Origin: Pseudorhodobacter wandonensis
GTDB taxonomy: Bacteria > Pseudomonadota > Alphaproteobacteria > Rhodobacterales > Rhodobacteraceae
Assembly: GCF_001202035.1 (NCBI RefSeq)
Contig: NZ_LGHT01000044.1
Span: 248,001 to 312,000 of the forward strand
Length of the DNA stretch: 64,000 bases
Direction of reading: 5' to 3'
Shown in pieces: positions 33,181-42,460 of this stretch. The notes under the pieces were generated by a model. That model saw nothing but the letters and a program-made list of their open reading frames with translations, did no database searches and was not told the DNA's origin. The position numbers and the translations under genes are program-made. Numbering within the stretch: the first letter of the stretch is position 1; every line of letters starts with the position of its first letter.

Positions 33181-34917
33181 TTAGTGCTTTTTCTTTGGCG
33201 GGATCAAATCGGTGATCGTGCCTTCAAACATTTCAGCCGCAAAGTTGATGGTTTCCGATAGCGTCGGGTGCGCGTGAATGGAATGGCCCAGATCAACCGC
33301 ATCTGCCCCCATTTCAATCGCCACCACCATTTCGGACAGCAACTCGCCCGCGTTGGGGCCAACGATACCTGCACCAATCACGCGGTCATCTGCGGGGTCA
33401 AAGATCAGCTTTGTAATGCCTTCAGACCGCCCGATCGACAGCGCACGGCCCGAAGCCGCCCAAGGAAACACGCCTTTGCCGATCTTCATGCCTTTGGCCT
33501 TGGCCTCGTTTTCCGTAACGCCAACCCACGCCACCTCGGGGTCGGTATAGGCGACCGAGGGGATGACTTTCGCGTCAAAGAAACGCGGCTGGCCCGCGCA
33601 AACCTCGGCCGCAACCTTGCCTTCATGCACGGCTTTATGCGCGAGCATCGGCTGCCCGACCACATCGCCAATCGCAAAGATATGCGGCTGGCCGGTGCGT
33701 TGCTGTTTATCAACGGCGATAAAGCCACGCTCATCCACAGCCACACCAGCGGCCTCGGCATTGATCAGCTTGCCATTCGGGCGGCGGCCAACAGCAACCA
33801 GCACCTTGTCAAACGTGTCGGTTGTAACCGCGCCTTTGTCATCCTCAAACGTCACTTTCAGGCCCGATTTTTGCGCCTCAACTGCCGTGACCTTGGTTTT
33901 CAAAAGGATGTTTTCATAGCGCCCGGCAATGCGGTTGTGCAGCGGTTTCACGATGTCCTTATCGGCACCCGGAATGATCTGGTCCATCAATTCCACAACC
34001 GTGATCTTGCTGCCCAAAGCGTCATAGACACAGGCCATTTCAAGCCCGATAATCCCGCCACCCAGCACCAGCATCCGCTTTGGCACATCGGCCAGTTCCA
34101 GCGCGCCGGTGCTGTCGATCACCCGCGGGTCATCCTTGGGCAAGAACGGCAGCGCCACAGGCTCCGAGCCCGCAGCGATGATGCAATTGTCAAAGCTGAC
34201 GGTTTTCTTGCCATCCGGCCCGTCAACCTCGATCATCTTCGGGCCGGTAAACTTGCCATAGCCGTTTACCACCGTCACCTTGCGCGCCTTGGCAAGGCCC
34301 GAAAGCCCGCCTGTCAGCTTGGTCACGACCGAGGCTTTCCAGCCGCGCAGCTTGTCAATATCAACCTTGGGCTTGGCGAAGGTGACGCCATGTTCGCCCA
34401 TTTCCTCGGCTTCGGTAATCACCTTGGCCGCGTGCAATAACGCCTTGGACGGAATACAACCGACATTCAGGCAAACGCCGCCAAGGCTGTCGTCTTTTTC
34501 GATCAACACCACGGATTTACCCAAATCCGCCGCCCGAAACGCCGCCGTATAGCCGCCGGGGCCAGAGCCCAGAACAACCACTTCGGCATGAATCTCACCC
34601 TTACCCGTCGCCGCACCGGTTGGCGCAACGGCCGTCGGCGCAGCGGGGGCCGCAGCTGCCGCTGGGGCCGCGGCAGGCGCATCACCCGCAGCGGATTCAA
34701 GGTCGATAATCACCGTGCCTTGCGACACGCGATCACCCACCTTCACCCGAATGGCGGTAATCTTACCCGCCGCAGGCGAAGGCACCTCTAGCGTGGCCTT
34801 ATCGGATTCCAGTTCAAGCAGCGGGTCTTCCTTGGCCACGGTATCACCCACCGCGACCAGAATGGTGATCACCGGAACGTCTTTGAAATCACCAATATCA
34901 GGGACTTGAATTTCCAT
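33181..34917 (-). CDS. lpdA: Dihydrolipoyl dehydrogenase (E3) with N-terminal lipoyl domain
   Basis: A 578-residue protein. Residues about 1-80 form a lipoyl domain with the lipoylated lysine in LELESDKATLEVPS, then an Ala/Pro-rich linker, then an E3 domain. The E3 domain has the FAD loop VVLGSGPGGYTAAFRA, the redox disulfide GGVCLNVGCIPSKAL and the C-terminal His/Glu pair in SIHAHPTLSET. It reoxidises lipoamide in pyruvate dehydrogenase. The standard E3 has about 470 residues; the extra lipoyl domain occurs in some proteobacterial pdh operons. It is the last gene of the operon, 14 bases after aceF. Confidence 0.95.
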   Translation of the reverse strand: MEIQVPDIGDFKDVPVITILVAVGDTVAKEDPLLELESDKATLEVPSPAAGKITAIRVKVGDRVSQGTVIIDLESAAGDAPAAAPAAAAAPAAPTAVAPTGAATGKGEIHAEVVVLGSGPGGYTAAFRAADLGKSVVLIEKDDSLGGVCLNVGCIPSKALLHAAKVITEAEEMGEHGVTFAKPKVDIDKLRGWKASVVTKLTGGLSGLAKARKVTVVNGYGKFTGPKMIEVDGPDGKKTVSFDNCIIAAGSEPVALPFLPKDDPRVIDSTGALELADVPKRMLVLGGGIIGLEMACVYDALGSKITVVELMDQIIPGADKDIVKPLHNRIAGRYENILLKTKVTAVEAQKSGLKVTFEDDKGAVTTDTFDKVLVAVGRRPNGKLINAEAAGVAVDERGFIAVDKQQRTGQPHIFAIGDVVGQPMLAHKAVHEGKVAAEVCAGQPRFFDAKVIPSVAYTDPEVAWVGVTENEAKAKGMKIGKGVFPWAASGRALSIGRSEGITKLIFDPADDRVIGAGIVGPNAGELLSEMVVAIEMGADAVDLGHSIHAHPTLSETINFAAEMFEGTITDLIPPKKKH

Positions 34918-34931
34918 CTGTTCAGCCCCCC

Positions 34932-36188
34932 TTACAACATCAACCGGCGCACATCGCCGAGCAGATGTTTCAGCGATGCGTTGAACCGTGCGCCCAAAGC
35001 ACCGTCAATCGCGCGGTGGTCGAAGGACAGCGACAACGGCTGCATCAGGCGTGGCACAAATTCCGAGCCGTTCCAGACCGGTGCCATTTTCGCCCGTGTC
35101 AGGCCCAAAATCGCCACCTCTGGCGCGTTCACAATCGGGGTAAAGCCGGTGCCACCAATCCCGCCCAATGACGAAATCGTAAAGGTCGCGCCTTGCATAT
35201 CCGGCCCTTTCAGCTTGCCATCACGCGCTTGCGCCGACAGGCTGCCCAGTTCTTTGGAGATTTGCACAATGCCCTTGCGGTCCGCATCCTTGATCACCGG
35301 AACCATCAGGCCTTGGGGCGTATCAGCCGCAAAACCGATGTTGTAGTAGTTCTTTTTGATCAGCTTGTCGCCATCGGGGTGCAGTGACGAGTTCACCTCC
35401 CAATGCTCTTTCAACGCCGAAACGCAGGCTTTGATAACGAAAGACAGCAAGGTCACGCGATAACCATCAGCCTTGGCGGCGGTATCCAGTTCCTTGCGAT
35501 AGGCGTCCAGCTCGGTAATGTCGGCCTCTTCCGAAACGGTCACATGCGGGATGTGCAGCCATGCGCGGTGCAGGGCAGGGCCAGACAGTTTTTTGATGCG
35601 TGGCATTTCCACATCTTCGACAGGGCCGAATTTGGAAAAATCAATAACCGGCATCGGTGGAATACCCATGCCGCCAGCCGCCGAGGCGCCCGCAGCAGCA
35701 GGTGCCGCCGTTTTCTTGAACCCCGCCGTGATGTCTTCGCGCAAGATACGGCCTTTGCGGCCCGACCCGTTGATCGCCGCCAGATCAACACCCAATTGCC
35801 GTGCAAAGGCGCGGATGGATGGCGAGGCATGCGCCTTGCCAAAGCCGCTATCCACCACCGCCGCAGCAGGTGCCGCAGCCGCTGGGGCAGGGGCCGCAGC
35901 AGGGGCCGCCGCTGCCGGAGCAGGAGCAGCCGCCGCAGGTGCTGCCGCCTCACCCGATGCCTCCAGCATCAAAATAACCGACCCCATCGAAACCTTATCG
36001 CCTTCCTTGACGCGGATTTCGGTGATTTTACCGGCCGCCGAGGATGGCACCTCCAGCGTCGCCTTGTCGGATTCAAGTTCGACCAGAGGGTCTTCCTTGG
36101 CGACAACATCGCCAACGCTGACCAAAACAGTGATCACGGGAACATCTTTAAAGTCACCGATGTCTGGGACTTGGATTTCAATAGCCAT
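34932..36188 (-). CDS. aceF: Pyruvate dehydrogenase E2, dihydrolipoyllysine acetyltransferase
   Basis: A 418-residue E2 with one lipoyl domain (ELESDKATLEVPSSAAG), an Ala/Pro linker, a peripheral-subunit-binding domain (ASPSIRAFARQLGVDLAAI, GSGRKGRILREDI) and a catalytic domain ending with LSFDHRAIDGALGARF, the H-x3-D-G active site. E. coli E2 carries three lipoyl domains; here one is in E2 and another in E3. It forms the core of the complex that makes acetyl-CoA from pyruvate. The first lipoyl segment is nearly identical to that of the downstream lpd, which points to duplication. Confidence 0.95.
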   Translation of the reverse strand: MAIEIQVPDIGDFKDVPVITVLVSVGDVVAKEDPLVELESDKATLEVPSSAAGKITEIRVKEGDKVSMGSVILMLEASGEAAAPAAAAPAPAAAAPAAAPAPAAAAPAAAVVDSGFGKAHASPSIRAFARQLGVDLAAINGSGRKGRILREDITAGFKKTAAPAAAGASAAGGMGIPPMPVIDFSKFGPVEDVEMPRIKKLSGPALHRAWLHIPHVTVSEEADITELDAYRKELDTAAKADGYRVTLLSFVIKACVSALKEHWEVNSSLHPDGDKLIKKNYYNIGFAADTPQGLMVPVIKDADRKGIVQISKELGSLSAQARDGKLKGPDMQGATFTISSLGGIGGTGFTPIVNAPEVAILGLTRAKMAPVWNGSEFVPRLMQPLSLSFDHRAIDGALGARFNASLKHLLGDVRRLML

Positions 36189-36212
36189 TCTGTTTTCTCC
36201 TTTGCGTCCCGA

Positions 36213-38870
36213 TCAAACCAAACGGGGGTTCGGCTTGGTGCCGTCAATGTCATATTTCTTTAGCGCGGCTTTCAGCGTTTTCTCGTCAATCGTGCCGTCA
36301 CGGTACAGATCAACCATCGCGGCGGCGGCGATATGGTTCGCATCCACCTCAAAGAACCGGCGCAGGTTCACGCGGCTGTCCGACCGCCCGTACCCATCGG
36401 TGCCCAGCACGGTAAACCGCCCCGGCACAAAGGCGCGGATTTGCTCGGCATAGTTCTTCATGTAATCCGTGGCCGCGATGATCGGGCCTTTCGCACCCTC
36501 CAACACTGACGTCACATATGGCACCTTCTGGTCGCCCAGCGGGTTCAAACGGTTGTGGCGCGCGGCGTCCTGGCCATCGCGGGCCAGCTCGTTCAAGCTG
36601 GTCGCCGACCAGATATCCGAGGTCACGCCAAAGTCGGCCGACAGCATCTCTGCCGCCTTCATCGCCTGCACCAGAATGGTGCCCGAACCCAGCAGGTTCA
36701 CATGCGCCTTGGCCGGTTTCACCTTCTTCAACCGGTACAGGCCCTTGATAATACCCTCTTCCGACCCCGCAGGCATTTCGGGGTGGGCATAGTTTTCGTT
36801 CATCAAAGTCAGGTAGAAATACACATCTTCCTGATCCTTGCCATACATCCGTTCCATCCCGTGATGGATCAGAACCGCCACCTCATGCTGGAAAGTCGGG
36901 TCATAGGTGATGCAGTTCGGGATGGTCGACGCCAGAATATGGCTGTGGCCATCTTCATGCTGCAAACCTTCGCCGTTCAGCGTGGTCCGTCCTGCGGTGC
37001 CGCCCAGCATAAAGCCGCGCGCACGGCTGTCGCCTGCCGCCCAGGCCAAGTCACCAATACGCTGGAACCCGAACATCGAGTAATAGATGAAAAACGGCAC
37101 CATCTGCACGCCGTGGTTGGCATAGGATGTCGCCGCCGCAATCCAGTCGGCCATCGCGCCGGCCTCGTTAATGCCTTCCTGCAGAACTTGGCCCGATTCA
37201 GACTCGCGGTAATACATCATCTGGTCGGCGTCTTCGGGGGTATAGTGCTGACCCAGCGGGTTATAAATCCCAACCGAGCGGAACAGCCCCTCCATCCCAA
37301 AGGTGCGGCTTTCATCCGGCACAATCGGCACAACGTTCTTGCCCATATTCTTGTCACGCAGCAGCGTGGTCAGAATGCGCACAAAGGCCATTGTGGTTGA
37401 AATCTCACGCTCGCCCGACGATTCCAGCTGCGCCTTGAATGCAGTCAGCGGTGGAATTTCCAGCTTGGGCGTGTCTTTCCACGTCCGTTGCGGGAAGGCA
37501 CCGCCAAGCGCCGCACGGCGTTCGGCCAGATAGGCCTTTTGCGCGTTGTTCAGTTTGACAAACGGCGCCTTGGGCAGGTCTTCGTCGCTAACCGGAATCT
37601 TGAAACGGTCACGGAAGGCACGCAACTGGTCTTCGGCCAGTTTCTTTTGCTGGTGCGTGGTGTTCTGGCCTTCGCCAGCAGTGCCCATGCCGTAACCTTT
37701 GACGGTTTTTACCAGCAAACAGGTCGGTTGGCCCTTAACCTCGGTCGCGCGTTTGAAAGTCGCATAAACCTTTTCCGGGTCATGCCCGCCGCGCCGCAAG
37801 GACCAAATCTGATCGTCGGTCCAATCGGCCACCAGTGCCGCCGTTTCGGGGTATTTGCCAAAGAAATTCTTGCGGATATAGGCACCGTCTTTGGATTTGA
37901 ACGTCTGGTAATCACCATCCACCGTTTCATCCATCAACTGCCGCAACCGGCCGCTAGAGTCTTTTTCCAGCAGCTCGTCCCAGCCTTTGCCCCACAGCAG
38001 CTTGATAACTTCCCAGCCCGCGCCGCGGAACTCGCCCTCAAGCTCTTGTACAATTTTGCCATTGCCGCGCACAGGGCCGTCAAGCCGCTGCAAGTTGCAG
38101 TTGACCACGAAAATCAGGTTGTCCAACCCTTCGCGCGCGGCCAGCGAAATCGCACCCAGCGACTCCGGCTCGTCCATCTCGCCATCGCCGAGAAAGCACC
38201 AGACCTTGCGGTCGGCCATGTCGATATGGCCGCGGTTGTGCATGTATTTCATGAACCGCGCCTGATAGATCGCCATCAACGGGCCAAGGCCCATCGAAAC
38301 CGTCGGGAACTGCCAATAATCGGGCATCAACCACGGGTGCGGATAGGATGACAGGCCTTTGCCATCCACTTCCGACCGGAAGTTGACCAGCGTTTCCTCA
38401 TCAATCCGGCCTTCCATAAACGACCGTGCGTAAATCCCCGGCACCACATGGCCTTGGAAAAACACCAGATCGCCGCCGTGAATCGCCGATTTCGCGCGCC
38501 AGAAATGGTTTAACCCGATGTCATACATCACTGCCGAGGACGCAAAAGACGCGATATGCCCGCCGTATTCGCTGCTTTCCTTGTTGCGCCGCACAACCGT
38601 CGCCATCGCGTTCCAACGGTTGATCGTGCGAATGCGCCATTCCATTTCCAGATCGCCCGGAAATTCGGGCAGATCATCGCTGGCAAGTGTATTCTGATAT
38701 GGCGTAGTCGCCGAAAAGGGCAGGGTCGCCCCCGCCGCGCGGGCCTGTTGTACGGCCTTGTCCAGCAAGAAATGCGCACGGTTGGCGCCGTCCTTTTCGA
38801 TCACATCCGCAATAGCATCCTGCCATTCCTGGGTTTCAATCGCATCAATATCGGGGGTCAGTTCAGGCAT
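36213..38870 (-). CDS. aceE: Pyruvate dehydrogenase E1, homodimeric
   Basis: An 885-residue single-chain E1 of the E. coli AceE type. The thiamine-diphosphate motif runs from FLGDGEMDEPESLGA to FVVNCN. It decarboxylates pyruvate and transfers the acetyl group to lipoyl-E2. Two ATGs compete: 38879 directly abuts a GGAG, which is too close, while 38870 (MPELTPDIDAIETQEW) has that GGAG nine bases away, so I chose the latter. The operon order aceE-aceF-lpd is standard. Confidence 0.95.
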   Translation of the reverse strand: MPELTPDIDAIETQEWQDAIADVIEKDGANRAHFLLDKAVQQARAAGATLPFSATTPYQNTLASDDLPEFPGDLEMEWRIRTINRWNAMATVVRRNKESSEYGGHIASFASSAVMYDIGLNHFWRAKSAIHGGDLVFFQGHVVPGIYARSFMEGRIDEETLVNFRSEVDGKGLSSYPHPWLMPDYWQFPTVSMGLGPLMAIYQARFMKYMHNRGHIDMADRKVWCFLGDGEMDEPESLGAISLAAREGLDNLIFVVNCNLQRLDGPVRGNGKIVQELEGEFRGAGWEVIKLLWGKGWDELLEKDSSGRLRQLMDETVDGDYQTFKSKDGAYIRKNFFGKYPETAALVADWTDDQIWSLRRGGHDPEKVYATFKRATEVKGQPTCLLVKTVKGYGMGTAGEGQNTTHQQKKLAEDQLRAFRDRFKIPVSDEDLPKAPFVKLNNAQKAYLAERRAALGGAFPQRTWKDTPKLEIPPLTAFKAQLESSGEREISTTMAFVRILTTLLRDKNMGKNVVPIVPDESRTFGMEGLFRSVGIYNPLGQHYTPEDADQMMYYRESESGQVLQEGINEAGAMADWIAAATSYANHGVQMVPFFIYYSMFGFQRIGDLAWAAGDSRARGFMLGGTAGRTTLNGEGLQHEDGHSHILASTIPNCITYDPTFQHEVAVLIHHGMERMYGKDQEDVYFYLTLMNENYAHPEMPAGSEEGIIKGLYRLKKVKPAKAHVNLLGSGTILVQAMKAAEMLSADFGVTSDIWSATSLNELARDGQDAARHNRLNPLGDQKVPYVTSVLEGAKGPIIAATDYMKNYAEQIRAFVPGRFTVLGTDGYGRSDSRVNLRRFFEVDANHIAAAAMVDLYRDGTIDEKTLKAALKKYDIDGTKPNPRLV

Positions 38871-38879
38871 TCGGGTCAT

Positions 38880-39304
38880 CTCCAGAATGGTCAGGTAAAA
38901 AAGGGGGGTGGGGGCTAACGGTTTGCCCTGAATCGCAAGGCCGACAATTGGGGCTGCATGATTTCAGGACTTCGTTCAACGGCTAAACAACGCGTTTTGG
39001 TGGCAGAAAAGCGGTTGTTTTGCAGTGACGTCATATAGAAAGGATATCCTTGGGCGGAGATCTGCGATTCGGTCGATATAGCCTGCAGTTGTAATCGTGG
39101 CCTTGGCGGTATGAGACCAAAACGGCCCTGAAACCAACTCTTGGTAGGCTATCGTTTGTTATGATAAGCATATTGCCTGAATTGGCAATGCGGGTTTTTT
39201 TGGTGCCAAATGAATCTGCATTTCCCCCTATTAAGTGCGAAAATTTTGCAATTCCCGGCATTTGGGGTTCTGGGCCAGTGAAGGCCCAGAACAATCGCTA
39301 TGCC
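38880..39304. other. Regulatory region upstream of aceE, no gene seen
   Basis: About 425 bases with several symmetric sequences: TGACGTCA (39026-39033), AAGGATATCCTT (39040-39051, perfect) and ATTGCC-N6-GGCAAT (39172-39189, followed on the plus strand by a run of T). A hairpin TTCTGGGCC/GGCCCAGAA (39269-39292) marks the end of the TRAP operon. I see no supported open frame; the palindromes are likely control sites for pdh. Confidence 0.45.
39269..39292 (-). terminator. Hairpin after the first TRAP operon
   Basis: A perfect 9-base-pair stem (TTCTGGGCC with GGCCCAGAA, six-base loop) starting 13 bases after the dctM stop. The minus-strand downstream side lacks a T run, so termination would be Rho-aided or inefficient. 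Confidence 0.5.
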
Positions 39305-40585
39305 TTATTCATACAGCGAAGGCAGCCAGAGCGAGAATTGGGGAACAAATGTCACCAGCAACAAGGCAGCCAAAATCGCCAGATAGAATGGCCAGATCGT
39401 CTTGAGTGCTTGCTCGATCTTAATCTTGCCCACGGCGCAACCCACGAACAGGCATGTGCCTACAGGCGGTGTGCACAGCCCAAGGCCAAGATTGACAAGC
39501 ATCATGATGCCGAACTGCACCGGGTCCATGCCAAGGCCTTTGGCGATCGGCAAAAAGATCGGTGTGCAGATCAGGATAAGCGCAGCCATGTCCATGATCA
39601 TGCCAAGGATGAGCAGGATCAGGTTGATCATCAGCAAGATGATGATCGGATTGTCCGAAATCGACACCAGCAAGTTGCTTAGCTCGGCCGGTACCTGATA
39701 CAGCGCCAGCAAATAGGCGAAAGAGCTGGCAAAGGCGATCAGGATCATCACCATCGATGTGGTCCGCACAGCACCGGTGACCGATTTCATGAACGCATCC
39801 CAGCTCAGGCTGCGGTAATAGAATTTGGTCAGCAGCACCGCGTAAATCGCACCAAACGCACCGGATTCGGTTACCGTGAACACACCCGACAAGGTGCCGC
39901 CCACGATGATCACAGCCGTCATAAAGCCGGGCAGCGCATCAACCGAGCTGCGCGCCACTTCGCCCCAACCGGGAAAGGGCTCGGCCGGGTATTTATGCTT
40001 GACCGACAGAATATAGGCCGCAACCGCAAGGCAGACGCACATCAGAATGCCCGGAATAACCCCCGCCATAAACAGCTTGGAAACCGAGATACCGCCACCT
40101 GCAGCCACCGCAAAGATGATCATGTTATGGCTTGGCGGAATAACGATCCCCGCGATCGATGACGTCACGGTCACGTTCACCGCGAAATCGGGGCGATAGC
40201 CGCGCTCTTTCATCACTGGAATCAACAGCGAACCCAGCGCCGAAATATCGGCCACAGCCGAACCCGAAATACCACCAAACAACATGCTGGAAAAGATATT
40301 GACCATGGCCAGACCACCTTTGAAGTGGCCAACCAAGGCGGATGCCAGCTTGACGAGCCGCTGGGCGATACCGCCATGCAACATGATCTCGCCGGCGAAA
40401 ACAAAGAACGGAATCGCCAGCAGCGAAAACACCGAAACGCCCGCGGTTGCCCGCTGGAACGTGATCAGCATCGGAAAGCCTTCGTACCAAAAGGCCGCCG
40501 CCGCCGCGATGCCCATGGCAAATGCGACCGGGGCGCCGACGATAACGCCAACCCCGAAGACGCACAGCAAAATTGCCAAACCCAT
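39305..40585 (-). CDS. TRAP transporter large permease (DctM)
   Basis: A 426-residue inner-membrane protein with about twelve hydrophobic segments. It shows DctM landmarks: FGGISGSAVADISALGSLLI, IVIPPSHNMIIFA and LGLGLCTPPVGTCLFVG. It is the sodium-driven channel subunit of a tripartite ATP-independent periplasmic transporter. The start at 40585 (MGLAILLCVFG) lies two bases after the DctQ stop with GGAAG upstream; the upstream extension is not membrane-like. Confidence 0.93.
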   Translation of the reverse strand: MGLAILLCVFGVGVIVGAPVAFAMGIAAAAAFWYEGFPMLITFQRATAGVSVFSLLAIPFFVFAGEIMLHGGIAQRLVKLASALVGHFKGGLAMVNIFSSMLFGGISGSAVADISALGSLLIPVMKERGYRPDFAVNVTVTSSIAGIVIPPSHNMIIFAVAAGGGISVSKLFMAGVIPGILMCVCLAVAAYILSVKHKYPAEPFPGWGEVARSSVDALPGFMTAVIIVGGTLSGVFTVTESGAFGAIYAVLLTKFYYRSLSWDAFMKSVTGAVRTTSMVMILIAFASSFAYLLALYQVPAELSNLLVSISDNPIIILLMINLILLILGMIMDMAALILICTPIFLPIAKGLGMDPVQFGIMMLVNLGLGLCTPPVGTCLFVGCAVGKIKIEQALKTIWPFYLAILAALLLVTFVPQFSLWLPSLYE

Positions 40586-40587
40586 AG

Positions 40588-41121
40588 TCAAGCTTCCTTT
40601 TCGTCGGTCGAGGGAACCCAGTCCCGATATGTCAGAATGCGCAGAACCGCCCGTGTGCCTGCAAACAACAGCACCAACCCGCCGCAAGACGTGATGGCAA
40701 GCGTGCGAAAACTCTCAGGGATGTTCAGCATCGGCAGCAGGGTCGCCCAACCAAATTTCATCAGCGCGATGCCGGCGATCAGCATGCTTGCCCCAAAGGC
40801 GGCAACGATCAGATCGATCACGATCATAACGATCTTTTGCAGCCCCAACGGAACAATATCGCGAAACAAGGTCACGCCGATATGCGTATCTTCGTGTACG
40901 CCTGCCGCAGCCCCCAAAAAGGTGATGTAGCAGATTAACAGCAGGGCCAACTGCTCTACCCAAGTGGGCGTCACGTTCAGAACATAGCGTCCGAAAACCA
41001 GCCAGCCAAAGGTTACGATCAGCACGACCAAGGCGACAGAGGCTATCCAAAAACAAGCGGCGCTAATCCGGTCAAGGAAAAGCCTGATATTTTGAACGGT
41101 AGGCGAAGTATTTGTCATCAT
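40588..41121 (-). CDS. TRAP transporter small permease (DctQ)
   Basis: A 177-residue protein with four predicted membrane helices and the DctQ pattern FGWLVFGRYVLNVTPTWVEQL, then GAAAGVHEDTHIGVTLF. It partners the DctM encoded two bases downstream. A GC hairpin (41160-41187) between dctP and this gene probably lowers its expression relative to the binding protein. Confidence 0.9.
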   Translation of the reverse strand: MMTNTSPTVQNIRLFLDRISAACFWIASVALVVLIVTFGWLVFGRYVLNVTPTWVEQLALLLICYITFLGAAAGVHEDTHIGVTLFRDIVPLGLQKIVMIVIDLIVAAFGASMLIAGIALMKFGWATLLPMLNIPESFRTLAITSCGGLVLLFAGTRAVLRILTYRDWVPSTDEKEA

Positions 41122-41159
41122 TGCACCCGAATGTATGAAGGGGCTTGCGCATAAGCGGC

Positions 41160-41187
41160 AAAAGGCCCGCTAAAACAGCGGGCCTTT
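41160..41187 (-). terminator. Attenuator hairpin between dctP and dctQ
   Basis: AAAGGCCCGC (41161-41170) and GCGGGCCTTT (41178-41187) form a 10-base-pair stem, followed on the minus strand by TTTTGCC. It probably makes most transcripts end after the binding-protein gene. Confidence 0.6.
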
Positions 41188-41203
41188 CACACATCTTTTT
41201 TGC

Positions 41204-42193
41204 TTAGTCAGCGTTACGGATCATGTTGACCAGATCGGTCAGCGCTGGATTGTCAGCAATGAACTTGTCGTAAACTGGTGCCATTGCCGCCTGGAAGGGT
41301 GCTTTGTCGGCAATCGTGTTCACTTCGGTGCCGCCAGCTTTTACTTTTTCCATGCTGGCCGCTTCACGTGCCTGCCACAGCTCACGCTGCAACAAGGCGC
41401 TTGCGTGACCGGCGTCTTTCACGATGGTCTGCTGCTCAGGTGTCAGCTTGTCCCATGTCGCTTTGCTCATGCACAGGCACTCGGGGATGATCAGGTGCTC
41501 GGTCAAGGAATAGTACTTGGCCACTTCAAAGTGGTTGGTCGACTCGTAGGATGGCGGGTTGTTTTCCGCACCGTCCACAACGCCGGTCTTGATCGACTGA
41601 TACACTTCACCAAAGGCCATTGGTGTCGCGTTGCCTTTCATGGCCTCAACCATCATCACGAACAAATCGTTGCTCATCACGCGGATTTTCAGGCCTTTCA
41701 CGTCGTCAGGCGTGTTGATCGGGTGCTGCGAGTTGTAGAAAGAGCGCGCGCCGGCATCATACCAACCCAATGGCACCATGCCCTTGGCGATCATGCCTTC
41801 GCCGATCTTCTCACCAACTTCGCCATCCATCAGCTTGTACATCTGCGGGATGCTTTTAAAGATGAAAGGCAAGGAAACCACGTTGGTTTCAGGAATTGCC
41901 TGACCCATTGGCCCAAGGCTGAATTCACCGAAATCGATCGCGCCAAGACGAACTTGCTCAATCGCATCCGGCTGGTCGCCCAAAACGCCGTTGTTATAGA
42001 TTTTGCCAGTGATCGCGCCGCCAGTTTTCTCGGTCACTTCCTTCATGAACGATTCCATCGCGATCGAAACCGGATAGTCGTCAACGTGGATGTTCCAGCC
42101 ACGCAAGTCGGTTGCACCCGATGCAGTCGCAACAAGGCTGACACCCAGCGCCGCACCTGCTGCTACTGCATTGATCTTTTTAAAAAACGTCAT
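41204..42193 (-). CDS. TRAP transporter solute-binding protein (DctP)
   Basis: A 329-residue periplasmic protein with a signal peptide (MTFFKKINAVAAGAALGVSL, then ATASG). The conserved arginine that binds the carboxylate of the ligand is in VKGLKIRVMSND, and GEVYQSIKTGVVDGAENNP is typical. The ligand is an organic or sugar acid that cannot be named from sequence. The start at 42193 is supported by GGGAGG eight bases upstream. A TTGACA-type inverted repeat 110-130 bases upstream is the likely promoter/operator. Confidence 0.93.
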   Translation of the reverse strand: MTFFKKINAVAAGAALGVSLVATASGATDLRGWNIHVDDYPVSIAMESFMKEVTEKTGGAITGKIYNNGVLGDQPDAIEQVRLGAIDFGEFSLGPMGQAIPETNVVSLPFIFKSIPQMYKLMDGEVGEKIGEGMIAKGMVPLGWYDAGARSFYNSQHPINTPDDVKGLKIRVMSNDLFVMMVEAMKGNATPMAFGEVYQSIKTGVVDGAENNPPSYESTNHFEVAKYYSLTEHLIIPECLCMSKATWDKLTPEQQTIVKDAGHASALLQRELWQAREAASMEKVKAGGTEVNTIADKAPFQAAMAPVYDKFIADNPALTDLVNMIRNAD

Positions 42194-42306
42194 ACGATCC
42201 TCCCAGATCTTCTGTGTTCTATGTCTCTCGATTGCCCGGCGAACCTCGTTTTGGGTTTGTTGCCGCGGGAATCGATCCCCATCCTCGAGTATGCTAGTAT
42301 GCCAGA

Positions 42307-42323
42307 TTGACAAGTATTGTCAA
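42307..42323 (-). promoter_or_regulatory. Inverted repeat TTGACA-N5-TGTCAA before the first TRAP operon
   Basis: A perfect palindrome that on the minus strand also supplies a TTGACA -35 element, with CATACT 16 bases on as a -10. A regulator bound here would cover the promoter. A degenerate version (TTGGTC-N5-TGTCAA, 45420-45436) sits upstream of the second TRAP operon. Confidence 0.5.
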
Positions 42324-42430
42324 ATAACGAATTTCCGTAGCGGCTATTTTTGTATGTTTGCGCTGTTCAAACAGCCTAGTGGCGGAATTCTGCGCCGTAT
42401 AGACTTGATTGCGCTCTGGCCCAAAAAACT

Positions 42431-42454
42431 CTGTGGCACCCGAAGGTGCCACAG
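42431..42454 (-). terminator. Intrinsic terminator after the second TRAP operon
   Basis: CTGTGGCACC (42431-42440) pairs perfectly with GGTGCCACAG (42445-42454) around a four-base loop that is UUCG on the minus strand, followed by AGTTTTTT. A textbook terminator starting seven bases after the dctM stop. Confidence 0.9.
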
Positions 42455-42460
42455 GCCGTC

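Noticed and set aside
35500-36450. Long alanine/glycine-rich plus-strand open frames opposite aceF and lpd
   Set aside because: They are shadows of the GC-rich Ala/Pro linkers of the lipoyl proteins.
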